Shown here: positions 38,938 through 46,523 of the stretch, in pieces
Numbering within the stretch: the first letter of the stretch is position 1
Layout: each line of letters opens with the position of its first letter
Assembly (NCBI RefSeq): GCF_016598615.1
Contig: NZ_CP066831.1
Location: forward strand, 5,084,001-5,148,000
From: Streptomyces liliifuscus
Lineage (GTDB): Bacteria > Actinomycetota > Actinomycetes > Streptomycetales > Streptomycetaceae
DNA length: 64,000 nucleotides
Direction of reading: 5' to 3'
Made by a program: the position numbers and the translations under genes
Notes under the pieces: model-generated
What the model was told of the DNA's origin: nothing
Database searches by the model: none
Seen by the model: only the letters and a program-made list of their open reading frames with translations

Positions 38938-39626
38938 CGGTTTCCTTCCTGTGCGGGCCGGATCGCATTTACGTGATCGCCTCTTGTCTGTCGTACGGGG
39001 CCGGCGCCTTCCCGTTTCTCGCGAACTTTCTTGAACGCGATGCCGGCGACAGGGCGGCCCAACTCGCCCTGGCCCACGGCGACTTGGGGAAGGGAGAGCT
39101 GGGCCTCGGCGATCGAACGCAGCTTCTTGCGGGCGCGCGAGAGGCGGGAGGCGACCGTCCCGACGGGAATGCCGAGCGCCTCCGCCGCGGCCTCGTAGTC
39201 CAGGCCCTCCCCCAGGCAGAGCGTGATGACCTCGCGCTCCGGTCTGCGCAGGGTCGCGAGCGCGGTGAGTGCGGTGGCGAGCCGGTGCCGGTCGTCGACG
39301 CGGTCGGCGACCTCCTCGGCGTGGTCGGGCACGGCGAGCTCGGCCGCGGCGGCCGCGTTCGCGGCGCGGCGGTAGCGCCGGTTGCTGCGGTACTGGTTGC
39401 GGGCCGTGTTCGTGGCGATCCCCAGCAGCCAGGGCCGCAGCGAGCCGCCCTCCGGGTCGACCCTGTCGCGCAGCCGCCACGCCTCCATGAAGGTCGCGGC
39501 CATCACGTCCTCGGCCGTCGACCAGTCCGCGGTCAGCCGGAACGCGTGGTTGTAGACCGCACGGGCGTACGCGTCGAAGAGTTCGGCGAAGGCGCTCGAA
39601 TCCCCGGCCCGTATCCGGGTTCGCAT
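38934..39626 (-). CDS. ECF-type RNA polymerase sigma factor
   Basis: The 230-residue protein has sigma region 2 (FAELFDAYARAVYNHAFRLTADWSTAEDVMAATFMEAW) and region 4 (REVITLCLGEGLDYEAAAEALGIPVGTVASRLSRARKKL), followed by a 55-residue C-terminal extension. ATG 39626 is preferred to GTG 39638 because AGAGGTGA, a full anti-SD match, lies nine bases upstream. It heads an operon with the membrane protein. It directs RNA polymerase to genes responding to an unknown envelope signal. Confidence 0.9.
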   Translation of the reverse strand: MRTRIRAGDSSAFAELFDAYARAVYNHAFRLTADWSTAEDVMAATFMEAWRLRDRVDPEGGSLRPWLLGIATNTARNQYRSNRRYRRAANAAAAAELAVPDHAEEVADRVDDRHRLATALTALATLRRPEREVITLCLGEGLDYEAAAEALGIPVGTVASRLSRARKKLRSIAEAQLSLPQVAVGQGELGRPVAGIAFKKVREKREGAGPVRQTRGDHVNAIRPAQEGNR

Positions 39627-40060
39627 ATGAGTGGTCACCTCTATGAGCTGTACGGCGGGAGGGGCCGCCTTCCCGTGAGCTGCGTCACAGGGGAGGAAAA
39701 GGGGGATCCTGGTTTGCCCGTCCGGAGGAGACCGTGCGAGTCTCGGGCATCATCTCTCCGAAAGGCTGACCGTGATGCCCGGCATGGTTCCAGGTCTGGT
39801 CCTCGGCGACTTCTCCTCCCGCGCTTCGACGCGGGAGCGGTAGCCCTTCCTGCCGGACCTGCCACAGCTGTCAGATCTGCCATAGCTGCCGGATCTGCAA
39901 CATCTGTCCGATCTGTCCGACCCGCGAGCCCGTACGCCGGTATCCGATACCCGGTACCGCGAGACGGGCCGTCTGCCACGCACGGCGGCTACCTCACTTC
40001 CCCGCTCCTCGTCGAAGTGCTCTTCGTGCCCACCGCACGCTCGAACACGAGGAGTACGTC
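39627..40060. other. non-coding region with short GATCTG repeats
   Basis: Nothing convincing is coded here. Positions 39850-39930 hold imperfect tandem repeats built on GATCTGCC/GATCTGTCCG. The rest is moderately GC-rich and contains the sigma-factor promoter on the left and the methyltransferase ribosome binding site (GAGGAG near 40048) on the right. Confidence 0.5.
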
Positions 40061-41215
40061 GTGTCCACGACGCCCACGATCAGCTGGTCCGAAGACGGAT
40101 CCGCCCGTACTGATCAGCCCACCCGATCCGCCCACTGGCACTCCGAGAGTGCCATGCCGCCTCCACGCCGGGTCGTCGTCGCCGACGACAGCACGAAAGC
40201 CGCCACCGCATACCAACTGGCCTGCGAGGGAACGGCGTTGCTGTGGCAGGGCGACTTCCACAACGCGCGCCAGTTGCTGCGGGCGATGAGCCGCCGTATC
40301 GACCGGAAGTCGAACCCCGTCCGGCCCGATGCCATCGCGGCCGAGTCCTTCCACCTCCACCGCCGGGCCCGCGGCCACCGCGCCCGCGTACTGGGCAGAC
40401 TCCTGGTCCTGCTGGATGACGACCACTCCCTGACCCTGCGCCGAGCACCCGACGTACGCCGGGCATGCACCGAGGCGTACGGGCCACCGCGAGGCGATCG
40501 GGCGGTCTCCCTCACTGAGCTGCTGGGTGTCATCGGGGCACATCAGTGGCGCAAGAAGGGTGTGGAGGTTCCGGCCCTTGGAGGCGGCGTCCGCATCCAT
40601 CCCCACTACGGTGTGTTCTCCCCGGTCAGAGGTGAGTACGTCGACCTGGTCGCACGGACACCGCTGCCCGCGCATCCGCGTACGGCGTTCGACCTCGGTA
40701 CGGGAACGGGGGTGCTGGCCGCCGTACTGGCCCGCCGGGGTGTCGCCCACGTCGTGGCCACCGACATCGGCCCGCGCGCCCTGGTCTGCGCCCGCGAGAA
40801 CGCCGACCGGCTGGGCCTCGCCGACCGCATCGAGGTCACCGGCCCCGCCCTCTACCCCGAGGGCCGCGCCGACCTGGTGGTCTGCAACCCGCCCTGGCTC
40901 CCGGCCCGTCCGACCTCCACCGTCGAACAGGGCGTCTACGACCCGGACGGCACGATGCTCCACGGCTTCCTGCACGGCCTGGCCGCGCACCTCCACCCGG
41001 GAGGCGAGGGCTGGCTCATCCTGTCCGACCTGGCGGAACACCTGGGCCTCAGAACCCGCGCGGACCTGCTGACCGCCATCACCACGGCGGGCCTGCATGT
41101 GACGGACCGCCTCGACACAAGCCCCCACCACCCCCGAATCCACGACACCACGGACCCACTCCACAGCGCCCGAGCCGCCGAAGTCACCTCCCTGTGGCGC
41201 CTGACCCCCGACTGA
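40061..41215 (+). CDS. HemK/RlmG-like class I methyltransferase
   Basis: The 384-residue protein has a helical N-terminal region and a class I SAM-binding domain: FDLGTGTGVLAAVLARRG near 210, the acidic loop VVATDIGPRAL and the catalytic NPPW near 282, then a distal GGEGWLILSD. NPPW marks enzymes that methylate amide or exocyclic amino nitrogen, as in HemK/PrmC and RlmG. The true substrate could be a protein glutamine or an RNA guanine or adenine. GTG 40061 has GAGGAG upstream. The gene stands alone; the N-terminal part is not recognised. Confidence 0.85.
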   Translation: MSTTPTISWSEDGSARTDQPTRSAHWHSESAMPPPRRVVVADDSTKAATAYQLACEGTALLWQGDFHNARQLLRAMSRRIDRKSNPVRPDAIAAESFHLHRRARGHRARVLGRLLVLLDDDHSLTLRRAPDVRRACTEAYGPPRGDRAVSLTELLGVIGAHQWRKKGVEVPALGGGVRIHPHYGVFSPVRGEYVDLVARTPLPAHPRTAFDLGTGTGVLAAVLARRGVAHVVATDIGPRALVCARENADRLGLADRIEVTGPALYPEGRADLVVCNPPWLPARPTSTVEQGVYDPDGTMLHGFLHGLAAHLHPGGEGWLILSDLAEHLGLRTRADLLTAITTAGLHVTDRLDTSPHHPRIHDTTDPLHSARAAEVTSLWRLTPD

Positions 41216-41242
41216 CGTTCCCGAGGAAGAAGCCCCGGGCCT

Positions 41243-41263
41243 CCGCCCCGAGAACCGGGGCGG
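41243..41263. terminator. bidirectional terminator after the methyltransferase
   Basis: CCGCCCCG (41243-41250) pairs with CGGGGCGG (41256-41263) around AGAAC between two converging genes. Confidence 0.65.
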
Positions 41264-41274
41264 GGCCGTCTCCC

Positions 41275-41457
41275 TCACAGCCCCCGCCTCCGGTCGGCTC
41301 TGAGCACCAAGCCCGCGAACGCGGCCGCACTCGCGCCGAAGACGCCCGCCGCGAAGGCCGGGGCATCATGGTCCACCAGGTGTTTCGTGAGCCAGAAGAC
41401 GCCGGTGACGCCCGTGCCTCCCAGCACCGCGCCGAACATCCGGAAGCGGACCTCCAC
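41275..41457 (-). CDS. 60-residue small membrane protein
   Basis: The frame starts at GTG 41457 or ATG 41439 (MFGAVLGGTG, with GGAGG 11 bases upstream). One helix (residues about 7-26) and a second one near 35-52 (FAAGVFGASAAAFAGLVL) indicate a two-helix membrane protein ending in basic DRRRGL. It follows the 62-residue protein on the same strand after 24 bases, in an apparent NACHT operon. Function unknown. Confidence 0.65.
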   Translation of the reverse strand: MEVRFRMFGAVLGGTGVTGVFWLTKHLVDHDAPAFAAGVFGASAAAFAGLVLRADRRRGL

Positions 41458-41481
41458 CCGGTCCAGCCGGCGGCGGTGTTC

Positions 41482-41670
41482 TTAGTCCGCCTCGACCTGG
41501 CGCAGCATCCGCTCCGCGCTTCCCGGGACGGCCGTCTCCCAGGAGTCGATCTGCTGCTCGACGGGAAGGTCGCGCCAGCTCCTCCTGGTCTCCGGGGTCG
41601 CCTCCGGCCCTGGAGAGGCGCCGGGAGGGGCGGTGGGAGAGGGAGCCGGCGGGGGCGTGGGCTCGCTCAT
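41482..41670 (-). CDS. 62-residue Pro-rich protein overlapping the NACHT gene
   Basis: ATG 41670 overlaps the NACHT stop codon by four bases (ATGA), so translation is probably coupled. The first 30 residues are Pro/Ala/Ser-rich, followed by RSWRDLPVEQQIDSWETAVPGSAERMLRQ, a helix that looks like an interaction segment. It does not resemble a known domain. With the small membrane protein it forms a three-gene set. Confidence 0.65.
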   Translation of the reverse strand: MSEPTPPPAPSPTAPPGASPGPEATPETRRSWRDLPVEQQIDSWETAVPGSAERMLRQVEAD

Positions 41671-44600
41671 CGGGTGTCTCCCGTGGGCGGTGGGCCGAGT
41701 CGGTTGTACGCGTCGTGCAGGTGCTCGTCCCTCGTCGACCGGTCGGGCGGAGCGGCTGTGGAGCGGGGGCCGAGCGATGTGGCCGCGCTGATGACGCCCG
41801 TCACGAAGGCCTCGCCCCTGCGCCGGGAGGCCGTGGAGAGGGCGCTCCTGCGGCGAGGGGGCACCATCCCGCCGCCCGCCGTCGCCGCGAGGCTCTGCTG
41901 GAGTCGTAGGTGACGGAACTCGTAGAGCGCGCCCGACTGGCGCAGCACCCCGCGGCGGTGGGCCTCGTCGAGGAACCCCATGAGCCGCCACGGCGCCCGG
42001 CCGGTCAGGGCCAGCCAGATCCTGGCCGTGCCGAGCCGGCCCCAGGCGCTCAGCGCGAGCGAGGACGTACCGACCTGGACCCACACCTCGGTGTGCATGG
42101 TGCCCACCGTGCCGCCGGGTGGCATCGCCGAGATCAGCACCAGACAGACCCCGCCCGCGAGGAGGGCGGCGATCGCGCTCCTCGCGAGAGTGGCGTCGCG
42201 GTCGGTGCGCAGGGTGCTGCGCGGACCGGCCGCACGCATGGTGTCGGACGGGGTGTTCAGGGCGCGGTAGACGCCGGAGGCGCACCCGCCGATGGCACCG
42301 ATGAGCACGCCGAAGGCCACGAAGGGCACCACCGCGTCGAGTACGACGGTCCCGACCGGGCGGTGTACGAGCCAGACCTCGGCCTCGTACGGCAGGGCGA
42401 CCACCAGGTTGTGGGCGTCGACGGGCCTGCCCTTCCACTTGCCTCCCCCCTTCCAGACGATCATCCACTGGTCCTGCTTCTCCTCGATCCGTACCGTCCC
42501 CGTGAACCTCCCGAGTTCGTCGTCCCAGGAGATCCGGGCCCCCTTCCTCACGGCGAACGGCTTGTCGAGTCCCGTACGACCCACCAGCAGGAACTCCTCC
42601 CGCACCGTCGAGTGGACCGTGCGATCGCCCTCGTCCGTCTCCTGGAGCCGCCAGCCCTCGGTCGACTCGCCGTTCACGCGTGGGTCGGCCGAGTGGATCC
42701 GGTACGCGGCGAAGGCACCGGTGACACAGCCGACGACCGCCCCCACGCAGACACCGATGAGCGTGCAGGCGACGAATCCCCGAAGCAGTCCCCTCCTGAA
42801 GCCGCGCAGCACGGCGGCCGGGCCGGTGTACGGAGTCGCCGTCCGCTCCCCGCGCCGCAGCCCGGCCAGGAAGAGCAGCAGCCCGGCCGCGAGACAGGTG
42901 ATGGCGGGGACGGCAGGGACCGGCTCCCTCGCGTAGCCGTAGATCGCGAGACCGACGAAGAAGACGAGGGCCCCCACCGCGCGCACGGCCCGTGGACCGC
43001 CCGGGCTGCCCGCCCACGGCAGGCCCAGCGGGAGGGGGCGTCGGGGCAGACCGGCGACACCGAACATCATCGACAGAATCAGCCCGAAACAGCAGCCGTT
43101 GAGGAACCAGGAGGGTCTCGGTGTGAGCACGGCACCGAGCCGGGAACCGACCAGGGGCGGCACGAGCAGACCCATGGCCACCGCGACGACCGTGGCGGCG
43201 CCGGTCATCCTCAGGGCCGTCCGCGCCAACTGCCGTGGCCCGTGCGGGGATCGAGCCGTGGCGGGCAGCAGCCGGGCGAGTCCGAAGCACAGGCCCAGCA
43301 GAATGCCCGCGTAGTTGAGGACGGTCGACGGCCGGCTGTCCCAGTTGGCGACCACGCCGGGCCCGTACTCGGCCAGCGGCACCAGCAGCGCGGCCGAGGC
43401 GATCAGCGCCAGTACGGCGGGACCGGTCACACGCAGCGCCCGGGGCATCGCCGCCGGAAACTCCCACCAGGCCAGCCTGCCGGTGCCGGCGGTGTCGACG
43501 TCGCGGGCGAGACGGCGGAGCCAGCGGTGCGCCGCGTCCGGACTCCAGGTGCCGTCGGCCCCGCCGAAGGCGGCCGGGACGAAAGCCTCCAGCAGGTGTT
43601 CCTCGACTCGCGCCGCCGTGGGGAAGCGGGCCGGGTCCCGCAGCTCGGCCGGGTCACGGGAGTCGTCCCCGTACACCGTGCGGGCCAGCGCCACCATCAA
43701 CGGCGACCCCAGCACCTCGGCCAGCGGCGGGGGCGGGTCCCGCAGGACCGGCGTCCAGGGGGTGGAGCCGCTGCCGTCCGGTCGCGCGGTGCTCTCCAGA
43801 TAGCGGCCCGCGGTGGCGAGGTCCAGCGGCCGCAGCCGTACGACCTCGGCGGCGGTCAGCACATCGCCGCCCTGCACGGCCCGGGCCCAGACCCCGGCAC
43901 GGCAGGTGAGCAGGACGGGCAGCCGTTCGTCGAGTTCGACGTTGAGGCACCGCAGCGCCTCCTTGTGCGCCGAATCGGGAAGTTCGTCGAACCCGTCGAG
44001 TACGGGCAACAGGAGCCCGGCGTCCAGCAGTTCGCGAGCCATGGTGCGCTCACCCGCGACGGCGGCCAGCGGCCGGTACTCCGTCGCCAGCCGCTCGGCC
44101 AGCCAGTCGCGAAGGCCGACGGACCGGGGATCCCAGCCGGCCAGGGGGAACAGCACCGGCACCGGGTCGCCCGGCTGCCGGGCGGCGAGCGCCCCGAGCA
44201 CGAACCGCACGGCGAGGACGGTCTTTCCCGCACCCGGCTCGCCCAGCACGACCAGCCGCCCGCGGGGAAGCGCGCGGAACGTCTCGACGATCCGGTCGAG
44301 CCCCTGGTCGCCGTCGCGCGGCTCCGGGAGCACGGCCCCTGGCCGGATGTTGCGGCCGTGGTCGGCGAGCGGCGGACCGACCCTGGACCAGTGGACGTTC
44401 AGCGGCTCCGGGTCCTGCAACCGGCGCAGCCGGGCCTCCGCCATCCATTGGGCGTGCACCGCGTCGGCGAGTTCGTCGGCCGCCCGCTGCCGTCGGTCGG
44501 TGCCGGTGCCGGTGTCCGCCGGCTCGCGCAGCAGGTCGGCCAGGAAGGCGCAGAGCGAGACGAACGCCGAGACCGCCGAGATCCACATCGACGTCCCGTC

Positions 44601-44708
44601 GGGACCGTCGCCGCGGGCCAGCGCGACGGCCAGCGCGAGCAGCGCCGCGGCGGCCATGCCAAGACCGACCCGTCGTTGTACTCGCGCCTCCCGCAGTGGC
44701 ACCCTCAT
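41667..44708 (-). CDS. membrane NACHT-domain NTPase
   Basis: The 1013-residue protein begins with a membrane hairpin (LGMAAAALLALAVALA ... SAFVSLCAFLADLL), then a NACHT STAND NTPase: Walker A GEPGAGKT near 156, Walker B LLPVLDGFDEL near 236 and LPVLLTCRAG. A C-terminal half of about ten membrane helices and soluble loops follows, ending with ALYEFRHLRLQQSLA, a motif shared by Streptomyces NACHT proteins. ATG 44708 is chosen at MRVPLREARVQRR; the open frame runs 65 codons further without a plausible start. STAND NTPases sense a signal and assemble; many bacterial ones defend against phages, but this class is not assigned. The next two genes overlap or adjoin it. Confidence 0.88.
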   Translation of the reverse strand: MRVPLREARVQRRVGLGMAAAALLALAVALARGDGPDGTSMWISAVSAFVSLCAFLADLLREPADTGTGTDRRQRAADELADAVHAQWMAEARLRRLQDPEPLNVHWSRVGPPLADHGRNIRPGAVLPEPRDGDQGLDRIVETFRALPRGRLVVLGEPGAGKTVLAVRFVLGALAARQPGDPVPVLFPLAGWDPRSVGLRDWLAERLATEYRPLAAVAGERTMARELLDAGLLLPVLDGFDELPDSAHKEALRCLNVELDERLPVLLTCRAGVWARAVQGGDVLTAAEVVRLRPLDLATAGRYLESTARPDGSGSTPWTPVLRDPPPPLAEVLGSPLMVALARTVYGDDSRDPAELRDPARFPTAARVEEHLLEAFVPAAFGGADGTWSPDAAHRWLRRLARDVDTAGTGRLAWWEFPAAMPRALRVTGPAVLALIASAALLVPLAEYGPGVVANWDSRPSTVLNYAGILLGLCFGLARLLPATARSPHGPRQLARTALRMTGAATVVAVAMGLLVPPLVGSRLGAVLTPRPSWFLNGCCFGLILSMMFGVAGLPRRPLPLGLPWAGSPGGPRAVRAVGALVFFVGLAIYGYAREPVPAVPAITCLAAGLLLFLAGLRRGERTATPYTGPAAVLRGFRRGLLRGFVACTLIGVCVGAVVGCVTGAFAAYRIHSADPRVNGESTEGWRLQETDEGDRTVHSTVREEFLLVGRTGLDKPFAVRKGARISWDDELGRFTGTVRIEEKQDQWMIVWKGGGKWKGRPVDAHNLVVALPYEAEVWLVHRPVGTVVLDAVVPFVAFGVLIGAIGGCASGVYRALNTPSDTMRAAGPRSTLRTDRDATLARSAIAALLAGGVCLVLISAMPPGGTVGTMHTEVWVQVGTSSLALSAWGRLGTARIWLALTGRAPWRLMGFLDEAHRRGVLRQSGALYEFRHLRLQQSLAATAGGGMVPPRRRSALSTASRRRGEAFVTGVISAATSLGPRSTAAPPDRSTRDEHLHDAYNRLGPPPTGDTR

Positions 44709-44992
44709 GACCCGACCCCCGTGTCCCCGACCCGCCGTCCGAAGGTGAACGACGAGCCGGTCGGTCGTGTACCGGCCGCACGGGCAGGCGCACGGGAGCA
44801 CCCCGGGAGCACATCGTGGCTGCGTTTCCCGCTCTGTCCCCTCAGCCGACGAACAGCCGCCCCATGGATGCCCCACAGACAAACCGCCTACTGTCACTTT
44901 CAATCAGCAGGTGGCACGGACGCGGGCGCGGAAGCGGCCGTGGACAGGCACAGGCACAGGCACAGGGCGAGCAGCCATGAGGGAGAACAGCC

Positions 44993-45820
44993 ATGGGTGA
45001 AGAACTGCACGACCACGACAGGGGTCTCTCCTTCGACCTGCCCACGCTTCAGCGACGGAAGATGATCCGGCTGCTGGCCGGTGTCGGCCTGGTGCCGCTG
45101 GTGGGATGCAGCAGCGACGACTCGGACAACTCGGCCTCCTCGTCCGACCCCTCCACCAGTTCCTCCTCCGCCGCCTCCTCCGGGAGCGCCGAGTGCGAGA
45201 CCATCCCCGGCGAGACGGCCGGCCCGTACCCCGGTGACGGCTCCAACGGGGTGAACGTCCTGAAGGAGAGCGGTGTCGTCCGCAAGGACATCACCTCCAG
45301 CTTCGGATCGGCGAGCGGCAAGGCGGAAGGGGTGCCGCTGACGGTCACCCTCACCGTCGTCGACGCCGCCTCGGGCTGCGGTACGCCCAAGGAGGGCGCC
45401 GCCGTCTATCTCTGGCACTGCGACCGGGACGGCAACTACTCCCTCTACTCCGAGGGCGTCACCGAGGAGAACTACCTGCGCGGCGTCCAGGAGACCGACG
45501 CCAAGGGGCAGGTCACGTTCACCAGCATCTTCCCGGCCTGCTACACCGGCCGCTGGCCCCACATCCACTTCGAGGTGTACGGCAGCCTGGAGGACGCCAC
45601 CAACGCCACGTCCATCACGGCCACTTCACAGCTCGCCTTCGCCAAGGACGTGTGCGACACCGTGTACGCGACGGACGGCTACGACCGCAGCGTCCAGAAC
45701 ATGAGCCAGCTCTCACTGGAGACGGACAACATCTTCAGCGACGGCTACGACCAGCAGCTGGCGACGACGAAGGGCAGCGTCGAGAAGGGCTACACGGCCA
45801 CGCTCACTGTGCCGGTGTAG
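44993..45820 (+). CDS. Tat lipoprotein of the intradiol dioxygenase family
   Basis: The 275-residue protein has a twin-arginine-type signal (QRRKMIRLLAGVGLVPLVGC) with a lipobox Cys at 39, a Ser-rich linker and an intradiol ring-cleavage dioxygenase-like domain. The iron ligands are visible: Tyr in ENYLRG and Tyr/His/His in CYTGRWPHIHFEV. It is probably attached to the outer face of the membrane and cleaves catechol-type rings, though substrate is unknown. ATG 44993 has a GGGAG ahead. Similar exported dioxygenase-fold proteins are common in actinobacteria. Confidence 0.87.
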   Translation: MGEELHDHDRGLSFDLPTLQRRKMIRLLAGVGLVPLVGCSSDDSDNSASSSDPSTSSSSAASSGSAECETIPGETAGPYPGDGSNGVNVLKESGVVRKDITSSFGSASGKAEGVPLTVTLTVVDAASGCGTPKEGAAVYLWHCDRDGNYSLYSEGVTEENYLRGVQETDAKGQVTFTSIFPACYTGRWPHIHFEVYGSLEDATNATSITATSQLAFAKDVCDTVYATDGYDRSVQNMSQLSLETDNIFSDGYDQQLATTKGSVEKGYTATLTVPV

Positions 45821-45867
45821 GCGTACCTCCGCCGGTACGGTCGCCGACGCATCCACCGGCACATCTC

Positions 45868-46401
45868 TTGACGATCTCCAGGGACAACCGCGGGCGGAGG
45901 AAGCCGCCCAGGGGCCGGCTGCTCGACATCTACGACATCCGTGTCGAGCCCACCCCGCGCGGCGGGGGCCTCTCGGCCCGCCGTCACGTCACCGTCCTGT
46001 ACGGGAACGACGGCCGCCGCCCGGGCCTTCCGCACCTCGACGACCGGCAACTGGACGACCCGCACGCCGAAGTCGCGGACCTTCTCACCGCCGCGGCCCG
46101 GCATCGCGGCATGCCCTGGGACCGCCGCCCGGAGGTCGAGGCGCGCATCCGGCGCCGCGCGGGCCACCGCAAGGCCTGGGAGCACGCGTGGACCGGCGCG
46201 ATCGTCGTCCTCCTCTGCATGCTCGCGCTCCTCGTGGCGCTGGTCGTCGCCAACGGCGAGGCACCGGTGGTCCTGCTGCTCGTATGCATACCGGCGGCAT
46301 CCTTCGTCGCCCTCGCGGCCCTCCTCAACTGGCGCTGGGAGTCACAGGTTCCGCGCTCGCCCAGGGAGCCGGAGCCACCGCAGGCCGTCCGCCGCGCGTA
46401 G
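45868..46401 (+). CDS. hypothetical two-helix membrane protein
   Basis: The TTG at 45868 starts 177 residues: a basic N-terminal region (LLDIYDIRVEPTPRGGGLSARRHVTVLYG), a helical stretch (EVADLLTAAARHRGMPWDRRPEVEARIRRRAGH), two membrane helices (GAIVVLLCMLALLVALVVA and VVLLLVCIPAASFVALAALL) and a basic end. Third-position GC and the two clean membrane segments support a real gene; the start is uncertain. It begins 47 bases after the dioxygenase stop. Family not recognised. Confidence 0.6.
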   Translation: MTISRDNRGRRKPPRGRLLDIYDIRVEPTPRGGGLSARRHVTVLYGNDGRRPGLPHLDDRQLDDPHAEVADLLTAAARHRGMPWDRRPEVEARIRRRAGHRKAWEHAWTGAIVVLLCMLALLVALVVANGEAPVVLLLVCIPAASFVALAALLNWRWESQVPRSPREPEPPQAVRRA

Positions 46402-46523
46402 CCGGATCCGAGGACCTTCCGAAGACCTCCGCCGAGCAGGCGGATTCCCGGCAACCTTTCCGTGCGGGGCGGCGACTCACCAGCGATCCGATTCCCCCCA
46501 CCCCCGCACGGAAGGTACGCCGC

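Noticed and set aside
39641..39979. 112-codon minus-strand frame between the sigma factor and methyltransferase
   Set aside because: It translates short GATCTG repeats into Ala/Asp/Arg low complexity and has no supported start.
41910..45065. 1051-codon plus-strand frame opposite the NACHT gene
   Set aside because: Arg/Pro/Gly/Gln-rich low-complexity translation with no motifs, fully antisense to a gene with clear Walker motifs.
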